In this document: positions 55,068-62,045 of the stretch, piece by piece
Numbering within the stretch: position 1 is the first letter of the stretch
How the letters are laid out: each line of letters begins with the position of its first letter
IMG/VR virus record: IMGVR_UViG_3300046692_000139
Location: 1 to 62,045 of that record
Source of the DNA: a virus
DNA length: 62,045 bases
Strand: one strand, 5' to 3'
Program-made: the position numbers and the translations under genes
The notes under the pieces: generated by a model
Told to the model about the DNA's origin: nothing
The model's input: the letters and a program-made list of their open reading frames with translations, nothing else
Databases searched by the model: none

Positions 55068-56462
55068 ATGAGCGACGTAAGCACAAAAACCGATTCCGTC
55101 ACGGCGATGGAGCCGGATTGGGAATTGGCGCGTGCGCTGCTCGGCGGTACCCGGGCGATGCGTGCTGCTGGCAAGAAGTATCTGCCGAAGTGGCCGAACG
55201 AAGAGGATGAGGCGTACAAGTGCCGCCTGGCTTCTGCAGTGCTGTTCCCCGCCTACAAGCGCACGATCGACACGCTGACCGGCAAGCCGTTCGCCGAGCC
55301 GATTACGCTGGGCGACGATGTGCCGGCGGATATCGCCAAGTGGACCGAAGATATTGACCTGCGCGGCCGGAACATCGACGCGTTTGCGGCGGATATCATG
55401 GAATCGGCGCTTGGCTACGGCATCTGTGGCATCCTGGTCGACTACCCGAAGACGCAGGGCAAGGACGGCAAGCCGTTGTACGTCACCCGTGCAGCGGAGA
55501 TGACGGCCGGCGTGCGTCCGTACTGCATCCAGGTCCATCCATGGCAAATCCTCGGTTGGCGCGACGAGTACAAGGACGGCGTGTGGCGCCTGACGCAGCT
55601 TCGCCTGATGGAATGCGTCGACGAGCCCGACGGCGACTACGGCGTCAAGTCGGTCGAGCAGGTGCGCGTCCTGACGCCGGGCGGCTGGGAGTTGCAGCGC
55701 CAGAACGAAAAGAAGGAGTGGGTCCACTATGACAGCGGCACCACGAGCCTGAGCATCATCCCGTTCGTGCCGGTCTATGGCCAGCGTACTGGCTTCATGA
55801 CTGGCCGTCCGCCATTGATCGAGGTGGCGAACCTGAACGTGGCTCACTGGCAGTGCGCCAGCGATCAGCAAACCATTCTGCATGTAGCGCGCGTGCCGAT
55901 CCTGGCTGTGATCGGGGTAGATGACACATTCCAGATGACGGTCGGTGCGTCGTCAGCGGTCAAGATCCCGCTGAATGGCGACATGAAGTGGGTCGAGCAC
56001 AGCGGTAAGGCGATCGAAGCCGGCGCCGACGAACTCGAAGCACTGGAAGAGCGCATGCGGCAGGCCGGCGCCGAACTGCTGGTCCTGCGCCCGGGGAAGA
56101 TCACCGCCACGCAGACGGCGACCGAGAATGCTGTTGGCATGTGCGCGCTGCACCGGATCGCGAACAACCTGGAAGACGCGCTCGACCAGGCGCTGTCGAT
56201 AATGTCGATGTGGGTCGGCGAGCAGGATGGTGGGCATATCGAATTGTTCAAGGACTTCGGCGCCGCATCGCTTGCCGAGGCTTCGACACAACTCCTGCTG
56301 GACTCGACGAGCGCCGGCAAGGTCAGTGACGAAACGTACTTCAACGAGCTGAAGCGCCGCGGCGTCGTCTCGCCTGACATTGATTGGCAGGATGAGAAGG
56401 AGCGGATCGACGCACAAGGCCCGGCGCTTGGCACTATGACGGACCCCGCTGCCAATGGCTAG
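55068..56462 (+). CDS. portal protein (DUF4055 family)
   Basis: 464 residues. Opening LGGTRAMRAAGKKYLPKWPN and FPAYKRTIDTLTGKPFAEPI, GYGICGILVDYPK, and later GGHIELFKDFG match the DUF4055 portal-like family. Forms the dodecameric channel at one head vertex. Its end overlaps the next gene. Confidence 0.88.
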   Translation: MSDVSTKTDSVTAMEPDWELARALLGGTRAMRAAGKKYLPKWPNEEDEAYKCRLASAVLFPAYKRTIDTLTGKPFAEPITLGDDVPADIAKWTEDIDLRGRNIDAFAADIMESALGYGICGILVDYPKTQGKDGKPLYVTRAAEMTAGVRPYCIQVHPWQILGWRDEYKDGVWRLTQLRLMECVDEPDGDYGVKSVEQVRVLTPGGWELQRQNEKKEWVHYDSGTTSLSIIPFVPVYGQRTGFMTGRPPLIEVANLNVAHWQCASDQQTILHVARVPILAVIGVDDTFQMTVGASSAVKIPLNGDMKWVEHSGKAIEAGADELEALEERMRQAGAELLVLRPGKITATQTATENAVGMCALHRIANNLEDALDQALSIMSMWVGEQDGGHIELFKDFGAASLAEASTQLLLDSTSAGKVSDETYFNELKRRGVVSPDIDWQDEKERIDAQGPALGTMTDPAANG

Positions 56463-57573
56463 CGTCAACGAGGATCTACGCGACGCGGACATCAGCCACC
56501 AAGTCGACCTGCAGCAGTACGCAAACGGCGTCGTGCGCAAGATGATCTCGCTGCTGAATCGCACGGATTCCGATCTCTTTGCCCAGCTGGTGACGGCGCT
56601 CGAGGAGATGCCGCCCGAGTCGTTCAACGTCAAGCGCCTGGAACAGTTGCTTGCTAGCGTGCGCGACCTGAACACGCAGGCGTATGCGGCGGTTTCCGAT
56701 GAGTTGCACACCGAGCTAGCTGACCTGACCGAATACGAATCCGGCTATCAATACTCGCTGTTCCGGACCACGATCCCCGCGCAGATCGTCGCACAGGTCG
56801 ATATCGCTACTGTTTCGGCAGAGCAAGTTTACGCCGCTGCGATGGCACGCCCGTTCCAGGGGCGCCTGATGAAAGAGTGGGCGTCGACCATCGAAGAAGG
56901 GCGCATGGCGCGCATCCGTGACGCCGTGCGCATCGGCTATGTCGAGAACCAGCCGATCAGCGAGATCGTCAAGCGCGTCCGAGGCACAAAGGCCAAGGGC
57001 TACAGCGACGGCATCATCGAGATCGACCGCCGGCACGCCGAGGCTGTCGTCCGTACGGCGATCAGTCACACGGCCGCGTTCACGCGTAACCGCTTCCTGC
57101 AGGCGAACAACAATTTGATCAAGGCTGTCGTCTGGACGTCGACGCTGGATAGCCGCACGTCCGAGGGCTGCCGGCTGCGCGATGGGTTGAAGTACACGCC
57201 TGATGAGCACAAGCCGATCGGCCACAAGGTGCCTTGGCTGGCTGGCCCTGGCGCATTGCACTGGAACTGCCGCAGCACGAGCGTTCCGCTGACGAAAAGC
57301 TGGGGCGAGCTTGGCGGCGTAGATATCGGTGAGTTCAATCCCGAGACGCGCGCCTCGATGGATGGGCAAGTGCCCGCCGAGACGACCTATGCCGAGTGGC
57401 TGAAGAAGCAGCCGGCAGGGCGACAGGACGAGATCCTCGGCCCGACTCGCGGCAAGCTGATGCGTGACGGAAATTTGACGCTCGACAGGTTCTACAACGA
57501 GAAGGGCCGAGCGCTTACCCTCGAAGAAATGCGCAAGCGTGACGCTGCCGCGTTCGAAGCAGCGGGCCTATAA
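56455..57573 (+). CDS. phage head morphogenesis protein (SPP1 gp7/Mu F-like)
   Basis: 372 residues. C-terminal motif VVWTSTLDSRTSEGCRLRDG followed by GPGALHWNCRSTSVPL is the signature of PF04233-type minor head proteins. They associate with the portal and help DNA ejection or head assembly. Confidence 0.9.
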   Translation: MASVNEDLRDADISHQVDLQQYANGVVRKMISLLNRTDSDLFAQLVTALEEMPPESFNVKRLEQLLASVRDLNTQAYAAVSDELHTELADLTEYESGYQYSLFRTTIPAQIVAQVDIATVSAEQVYAAAMARPFQGRLMKEWASTIEEGRMARIRDAVRIGYVENQPISEIVKRVRGTKAKGYSDGIIEIDRRHAEAVVRTAISHTAAFTRNRFLQANNNLIKAVVWTSTLDSRTSEGCRLRDGLKYTPDEHKPIGHKVPWLAGPGALHWNCRSTSVPLTKSWGELGGVDIGEFNPETRASMDGQVPAETTYAEWLKKQPAGRQDEILGPTRGKLMRDGNLTLDRFYNEKGRALTLEEMRKRDAAAFEAAGL

Positions 57574-57580
57574 TGACCGA

Positions 57581-57823
57581 ATGAGCCGCTTCACAGTTAT
57601 CGACGGAAGTCCGCCTCCCGATACCCGGGAGCAGCGGGTCATCGACCGTATCAAGAAGCTACCCCGACCCGCGAACATGATCCAATGTCCCCGCTGCGGC
57701 TCCCGCGAGGTGCTGCCGCTGACGACTGGTGCACTGCTGCGAGACGGTAGGGTGAGCGGCGGCACGACGGTGCATGTTTGCGCTGCGTGCTTCATGAAGG
57801 GTGAAAGGGTGGTTCTCGCATGA
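57581..57823 (+). CDS. small zinc-ribbon protein
   Basis: 80 residues from ATG 57581. One zinc ribbon: IQCPRCGSREVLPL and VHVCAACFMKGERV. Lies among head genes; such proteins occur there in other phages but their role is unknown. Confidence 0.65.
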   Translation: MSRFTVIDGSPPPDTREQRVIDRIKKLPRPANMIQCPRCGSREVLPLTTGALLRDGRVSGGTTVHVCAACFMKGERVVLA

Positions 57824-58110
57824 TCGAAACGTCCAATGTAACGCGCCACTTGGCGCCAATCCCGGCAGGCTACCGGCTCGATTGGAGGGGCGGCGACTAC
57901 GTGTTCGAGACGCCGTGCAACTTCGAGCAGGAAATCTGCAAGGAGACGGCTCGCATCTGGACCTTGCACGACAAGCCGCAGCCGGGCTGCCCGCAAGAGG
58001 TTGCGGTATATCTCGGTCCACACTGGATCCAACCGAAGTACGTGCATGGCAAGGATCTGACAGGCTTCACACCGCTCTATCTTGGCCCACTCGTGCAAGA
58101 CTGGAACTGA
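57820..58110 (+). CDS. hypothetical protein of the head cluster
   Basis: 96 residues overlapping the previous gene. Strand-rich (GYRLDWRGGDYVFETPCNFE; QEVAVYLGPHWIQPKYVHGK). No family recognised. Followed by a terminator. Confidence 0.62.
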   Translation: MIETSNVTRHLAPIPAGYRLDWRGGDYVFETPCNFEQEICKETARIWTLHDKPQPGCPQEVAVYLGPHWIQPKYVHGKDLTGFTPLYLGPLVQDWN

Positions 58111-58149
58111 TTCACGGGCTCGCTTCGGCGGGCCTTTCTGTTTTCAAAG

Positions 58150-58178
58150 CCGCCTCGAGCAATCCAGGCGGTTTTTTT
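58150..58178 (+). terminator. terminator before scaffold gene
   Basis: CCGCCT (58150-58155) pairs with AGGCGG (58166-58171), followed by seven T. Confidence 0.85.
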
Positions 58179-58253
58179 CATGCCGCTAGCGGACGCGATG
58201 CGGTGCACGGCCAGAAGGCCACCTTGATGGGCGGATGCCCGGGAAGTCAGACC

Positions 58254-59054
58254 ATGCCATTTAAATTTAATGCTGACGGCACGATTGCAATCGATGCCGA
58301 GAAGAAACTGCCGATCTTCGTCAACGCCGAGGGCGCAGAAGCCCCGTTCGACGCGGACGGTACGGTAGCGACCATCAGCCGGCTCAACGGTGAGGCAAAA
58401 GCCCACAGAATCGCCAAGGAAACCGCCGAGGCCGCGCTCAAGCCGTTCAAGGATGCCGGTATCGAAGATCCCGCTGCAGCCGCGGAGGCGGTGAAGCTGG
58501 CGAAGAACCTGAAAGAAGGCGATCTCGTCACGGCCGGCAAGGTCCAGGAAATCAAGGACGCCGCCGCCGCATCCGCAAAGCAGGCTGTCGCTGATGCAAC
58601 CCGTGCCGCTGAAGCGCGCGAGAAAGCGCTGGCCGAAACGAACCAGAAACTCACGCAAGACCTGAACAACCACATCGTTGGCGGCTCGTTCGCCAGTTCC
58701 AAGTTCATCGCCGAGAAGCTGATCATCCCGGCCGACATCGCGCAAAAGGTGTTCGGCGACCGTTTCAAGGTCGAGAACGGCAAGCTGGTGCCGATGGGCG
58801 CCGATGGCAACCCGATCTTCTCGGCCACCGATCACGGCAATCATGCCGGCTTCGACGAAGCCATGCAGGTCATGGTGTCCCAGTACGCGAACAAGGATGC
58901 CATTCTCAAAGGCTCCGGCGCATCGGGTGGCGGTGCTCAAGGCGGAGGTGGCAATCGTGGTGGCGCAAAGGAAATGAAGCGCAGCGAGTTCCTCGCCATG
59001 GCGCCGACGGCGCAAGCAGCTGCGATTGCAGCCGGCACGGTACCGGTGGATTAA
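58254..59054 (+). CDS. scaffolding-like protein
   Basis: 266 residues from ATG 58254 after GGGAAG. Starts PFKFNADGTIAIDAEKKLPI; long charged coiled-coil (AKAHRIAKETAEAALKPFKD; ADATRAAEAREKALAETNQK); then a small domain (FASSKFIAEKLIIPADIAQK) and Gly-rich tail. Size, composition and place just before the coat gene indicate the internal scaffold. The gap to 59206 shows no gene. Confidence 0.78.
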   Translation: MPFKFNADGTIAIDAEKKLPIFVNAEGAEAPFDADGTVATISRLNGEAKAHRIAKETAEAALKPFKDAGIEDPAAAAEAVKLAKNLKEGDLVTAGKVQEIKDAAAASAKQAVADATRAAEAREKALAETNQKLTQDLNNHIVGGSFASSKFIAEKLIIPADIAQKVFGDRFKVENGKLVPMGADGNPIFSATDHGNHAGFDEAMQVMVSQYANKDAILKGSGASGGGAQGGGGNRGGAKEMKRSEFLAMAPTAQAAAIAAGTVPVD

Positions 59055-59206
59055 CGGTATTAGCTTCACGCGATACCTGTATTTCAATAGCCGCGACCCG
59101 GATGGGAAGTGGTGCTTTGGGCTGGATAGCCTGTTTGCTCTAAATCTCAAACCACCAATACGGCTCGCAAATGCGGGCCATTTTTACATCTGAAAGGCTT
59201 CAAAAT

Positions 59207-60376
59207 ATGGGCACTCTTACCCTCACCAATCTGCTGCCGACCATTTTCAAGGCGATGGATACGGTATCGCGCGAGCTGGTCGGCTTCATCCCGGCAGTGT
59301 CGCGTGACTCGACCGCTGAGCGCGTCGCACTGAACGGCGTCATCACCTCGCCGGTCGTCGGCCCGATGGCTGCCGAAGATCTGACCCCGGCCGCATACGC
59401 CGCCGACACGCCAAATCAGACCATCGGCAACGTGCAGATGACCATCAGCAAAGCGCGCTCGGTCCCGTTCGGCATCACCGGCGAAGAGACGAAGGCGCTG
59501 CAGAACGGCGGCACCCTGGGCGACATCAATGCCCAGCGCATCGCGCAGGCTATCCGCACGCTGACCAACGAAGTCGAGAGCGATCTGGCTTCGCTGCACG
59601 CCAAGGCATCGCGCGCCTACGGCACCTACAACGTGGTGCCATTCGGTACCGCGCTGGACCTGTCCGACTTCGCGCAGTCGCGCATGATCCTCGACGACAA
59701 CGGCGCGCCGCAGTCCGACATGCACATGGTGCTGGGCTCGACGGCGGTGGCGAACATCCGCGGCAAGCAATCGGGCCTGTTCAAGGTGAACGAAGCCGGT
59801 AACGACGACCTGCTGCGCCGCGGTGCCCTGGGTAACGTGGAAGGCTTCGACCTGCACAACTCAGCCCAGGTGAAGAAAGCAGTCGCCGTCGGTACCGCCG
59901 CCGGCGCTACGACCAACAACGCCGGCTACGCCGTTGGCGCCACCGTGATCACCCTGGCTGCGGCTGGTACTGGCACGTTCATCGCTGGCGATATCGTGAG
60001 TCTCGCTGGCGATAGCAACAAGTACCTGGTCGCGTCAGGTGATGCTGATACCTCGAACGGCGGTACCATCACGCTCGCCGAGCCGGGTCTGCGTCAAGCG
60101 ATTCCTGCTTCGGCGACCGCCATTACCGTGATCGCGGCAACCACCCGCAACATGTTCTTCCAGCGCTCGGCCATCCAGCTCGCCACCCGCGCGCCGGCCA
60201 TGCCGGAAGGCGGCGACGACGCGGACGATGTGATGATGGTGACCGATCCGGTCTCGGGCATCGCGTACGAGTTCACTGTCTATAAGCAGAAGCGTCAGGT
60301 CCGCTACGAGGTGAACTTGGCGTGGGGCTTCCAGATGATCGCTCCGCGTCACTGCGGCGTGCTGATCGGCGCCTGA
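59207..60376 (+). CDS. major capsid protein, P22 coat-like
   Basis: 389 residues from ATG 59207. Sequence order (TLTNLLPTIFKAMDTVSREL; GFIPAVSRDSTAERVALNGV; ITGEETKALQNG; VANIRGKQSGLFKVNEAG) matches P22 gp5-type coat proteins. Residues ~240-315 look like an inserted beta domain (VGATVITLAAAGTGTFIAGD). Most abundant head protein. Confidence 0.9.
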   Translation: MGTLTLTNLLPTIFKAMDTVSRELVGFIPAVSRDSTAERVALNGVITSPVVGPMAAEDLTPAAYAADTPNQTIGNVQMTISKARSVPFGITGEETKALQNGGTLGDINAQRIAQAIRTLTNEVESDLASLHAKASRAYGTYNVVPFGTALDLSDFAQSRMILDDNGAPQSDMHMVLGSTAVANIRGKQSGLFKVNEAGNDDLLRRGALGNVEGFDLHNSAQVKKAVAVGTAAGATTNNAGYAVGATVITLAAAGTGTFIAGDIVSLAGDSNKYLVASGDADTSNGGTITLAEPGLRQAIPASATAITVIAATTRNMFFQRSAIQLATRAPAMPEGGDDADDVMMVTDPVSGIAYEFTVYKQKRQVRYEVNLAWGFQMIAPRHCGVLIGA

Positions 60377-60386
60377 TCCGCAAACT

Positions 60387-60410
60387 AAAACGGGGCTTCG
60401 GCCCCGTTTT
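60387..60410 (+). terminator. terminator after coat gene
   Basis: AAAACGGGGC-TTCG-GCCCCGTTTT is a perfect 10-bp stem with the very stable TTCG tetraloop; active in both directions by symmetry. Confidence 0.9.
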
Positions 60411-60423
60411 CACGGGAGATTGT

Positions 60424-60606
60424 ATGGATACCTTAAAAATCAGGTCCACCGACGAAGCATCGCAAGGCCCGTTCGTCATCATCAACAAAGATGACTTCGA
60501 CCCAGCCGTGCACGAAGCCCTGGACCCGGTCGACGTCATCGCGGACGATTCCAGCGAAACGGAAGCGGCACCCGCACGCCGTGGTCGCAAGCCGAAAGCC
60601 GAATAA
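60424..60606 (+). CDS. small hypothetical virion-region protein
   Basis: 60 residues from ATG 60424 with GGGAGA upstream. Acidic middle and basic tail (SETEAAPARRGRKPKAE), like flexible accessory virion proteins. Function unknown. Confidence 0.65.
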   Translation: MDTLKIRSTDEASQGPFVIINKDDFDPAVHEALDPVDVIADDSSETEAAPARRGRKPKAE

Positions 60607-60615
60607 GGAATCACC

Positions 60616-61128
60616 GTGGCCCTGATCACCGAAACCGGCGCAGCCCTGGCTGACGCCGAGTCGCTGTGCTCCGTCGAAGCCGCGACCGCCTACCACGCGA
60701 AACGCGGTAACGCTGCCTGGTCTGCGCTCGCCTCGGATGCCGTGCGCGAACAAATGCTGATCAAGGCCACCGACTACATGGAAGCCGTCTACAAAGGCCG
60801 GTGGGCCGGCATGCGCAAGAACGCCGCCCAAGCCCTGTCGTGGCCGCGCTACCTGGTGCCGATCCGTGATCTACCGATGCGCCAGTATTACGCGGACAAC
60901 GTGGTCCCGCCGCAAGTCGTCAACGCCTGCGCCGAACTCGCACTGCGGGCGATCAAGGGCGAGTTGGCACCTGACATCAAGCGCCTCGCCAAGCGCGTCA
61001 AGGTCGACGTCATCGAAACCGAGTACGTGGACGGCGCATCTCCCTACACGCGCTTCCGGCTGATCGACAAGATGCTGGAGCCGTTTATGTGCGGCTCGGA
61101 TATGAACATTCGACTGGTGCGGGCGTAG
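60616..61128 (+). CDS. head-tail connector (DnaT-like/gp6-type adaptor)
   Basis: 170 residues from GTG. Helical: SLCSVEAATAYHAKRGNAAW, ATDYMEAVYKGRWAGMRKN, QALSWPRYLV, VPPQVVNACAELALRAIKGE. This is the pattern of phage adaptor proteins annotated as DnaT-like. Attaches beneath the portal. Confidence 0.8.
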   Translation: MALITETGAALADAESLCSVEAATAYHAKRGNAAWSALASDAVREQMLIKATDYMEAVYKGRWAGMRKNAAQALSWPRYLVPIRDLPMRQYYADNVVPPQVVNACAELALRAIKGELAPDIKRLAKRVKVDVIETEYVDGASPYTRFRLIDKMLEPFMCGSDMNIRLVRA

Positions 61129-61130
61129 AT

Positions 61131-61571
61131 ATGACCTGTATCGCATGGGATGGTCGCGTTCTGGCGGCGGACAAGAGGGCAACGAGCTACGGGTACGGTT
61201 CCACCGTGACCAAAATTCGCCGCACGGACGCAGGAGAACTCTTGGCGGTATCCGGCGATTTCGACACCGGCCAGGCGCTTATGGCGTGGTATCAGGCCGG
61301 CGCCGTGCCGGAAGCGTATCCCGATAATCGTGATGCCAACGAAGGAGTGCGGGCCCAACTGCTCGTAATCGACGCCGGACCGCGCATCAGGGTGTTCGAA
61401 TCGACGCCACACGCAATGACAATCGAGGACGTGCAGTGCGCGATGGGATCGGGCCGCGACTACGCGCTCGCCGCAATGCATTTGGGTCGCAATTCCCGCA
61501 AAGCCGTGGAAGTAGCCTGCGCATTCGATACTGGTTGCGGCAACGGCATCGACACACTGAGGCTGGAATGA
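61131..61571 (+). CDS. proteasome-beta-like Ntn-hydrolase
   Basis: 146 residues from ATG 61131. Starts M-TCIAWDGRVLAADKRATS, so after Met removal Thr is first, as in proteasome beta/HslV subunits. ADKRAT, a Lys near position 28 (TVTKIRR) and the later GSGRDYALAAMHLG match the family's Asp, Lys and Ser-Gly regions. Shorter than HslV (~175). Lies between connector genes. Could be a peptidase or a domesticated structural fold. Confidence 0.72.
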   Translation: MTCIAWDGRVLAADKRATSYGYGSTVTKIRRTDAGELLAVSGDFDTGQALMAWYQAGAVPEAYPDNRDANEGVRAQLLVIDAGPRIRVFESTPHAMTIEDVQCAMGSGRDYALAAMHLGRNSRKAVEVACAFDTGCGNGIDTLRLE

Positions 61572-61933
61572 GCTTCGATTACGACGAAATCGCTGACGTC
61601 GCCGACGAACTGCTGGCCGAATACGGTCAATCGTGCGTGCTGACCTCGATCACAGACGGCACCTACGACCCGGAGACGGGCGAGGCTGGCACAAGCTCGA
61701 CGCCGCACCCGGTGACCGCAGCGATATTCGCCTATCCGCAGCGGTACATTGATGGCACGTTGATCCGTACAAGCGACAAGCGCGCCCTGGTGTCGCCAGT
61801 CGGCCTCACGGTCGATCCGAAGCCGGGCGACACGCTGACGGATGCGGCTGGCGCGGTATTTCAGGTGATCGACGCCAAAGCAACCGCGCCGGCTGGGATC
61901 GCGGTGCTGTGGACTCTACAGGTGCGCAAATGA
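61568..61933 (+). CDS. head closure/neck-like protein
   Basis: 121 residues overlapping the Ntn-hydrolase stop. Starts DYDEIADVADELLAEYGQSC; strands (ALVSPVGLTVDPKPGDTLTD) and C-terminal LWTLQVRK. Size and position (after adaptor, before gp10-like) fit a head-closure protein. Confidence 0.65.
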   Translation: MSFDYDEIADVADELLAEYGQSCVLTSITDGTYDPETGEAGTSSTPHPVTAAIFAYPQRYIDGTLIRTSDKRALVSPVGLTVDPKPGDTLTDAAGAVFQVIDAKATAPAGIAVLWTLQVRK

Positions 61934-62045
61934 TTTCCTCTTTCCTGCATCGCTTCCGCTGGTTCCGCCGTCTCCATGGCGGGCGCTGGGAGCTCTGGCA
62001 CATTGGGATTTGCAATGCCGATATCTGGCTGCGCATCGATGCGAG
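61930..62045 (+). CDS. partial duplicate of the gene at 12-194 (contig overlap)
   Basis: Same sequence as 12-127; cut by the contig end. Not a second gene. Confidence 0.9.
   Translation, partial: MISSFLHRFRWFRRLHGGRWELWHIGICNADIWLRIDA

Noticed and set aside
1-62045. CRISPR arrays or rRNA genes
   Set aside because: No regularly spaced direct repeats and no rRNA-like sequence seen on either strand.

Overview
The window is the genome of a temperate, siphovirus-like (long non-contractile tail) phage of about 61.9 kb. The first 127 bases recur exactly at the end (1-127 = 61919-62045), so the contig is a circular or circularly permuted molecule opened inside the head-tail connector genes. Most open frames are tightly packed with 1-4 base start/stop overlaps. 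Gene families, the SOS mutasome gene imuA and a tRNA-Arg(TCT) attachment core suggest a betaproteobacterial (Burkholderiales-like) host. That assignment is inference.

Layout. (1) 53.2-62.0 kb joined to 0-18.8 kb, plus strand: virion module in canonical order. It runs terminase small and large subunits, portal, head morphogenesis protein, scaffold, P22-like coat, connectors, a proteasome-beta-like protein, tail terminator, tail tube, tail-assembly chaperones with a -1 frameshift site, an 1788-residue tape measure, GTA-like tail-tip proteins (DUF2460, DUF2163, NlpC/P60, gpJ-like) and tail fibres. (2) 18.8-23.3 kb, plus: an O-antigen-acetylase-like acyltransferase, a lysis cassette (holin candidates, SAR endolysin, Rz/Rz1 spanins) and a metallophosphoesterase. 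(3) 23.3-25.7 kb: small leftward genes, a rightward imuA under a perfect LexA box, and attP beside the integrase. (4) 37.5 back to 25.7 kb, minus strand: early-left operon from an operator-flanked promoter. It holds many small proteins, two probable structured RNAs, a recombination pair (YqaJ-like exonuclease plus putative annealing protein), mosaic Ea22/Lar-like proteins, a DUF4224 excisionase candidate and a tyrosine integrase. (5) 37.6-39.6 kb: immunity region with a short CI-like repressor, a YdaS/Cro-like protein, CTAG-type operators, an Arc-like protein and a self-contained lipoprotein moron below a second LexA box. (6) 39.6-49.9 kb, plus: replication and modification, with an O-like initiator containing an iteron origin, a DnaB helicase, two DNA methyltransferases, a RuvC-like resolvase, a YbcO-like nuclease, a stand-alone IS5-type DNA-binding domain and a candidate late regulator. 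(7) 49.9-53.2 kb: terminator, small gene, hairpin-rich segment, tRNA-Tyr(GTA) and a large putative carbohydrate-active protein.

Logic. The short repressor has no visible self-cleaving peptidase domain, while two host-type LexA boxes sit elsewhere. SOS signals therefore probably reach this phage through LexA-controlled side genes rather than RecA-mediated repressor cleavage. The least explained stretch is the 640-base gap 35552-36191: it has no convincing gene but is packed with perfect inverted repeats and reads like a large structured RNA. A second smaller element at 36431-36532 has a closing stem around a classical pseudoknot.
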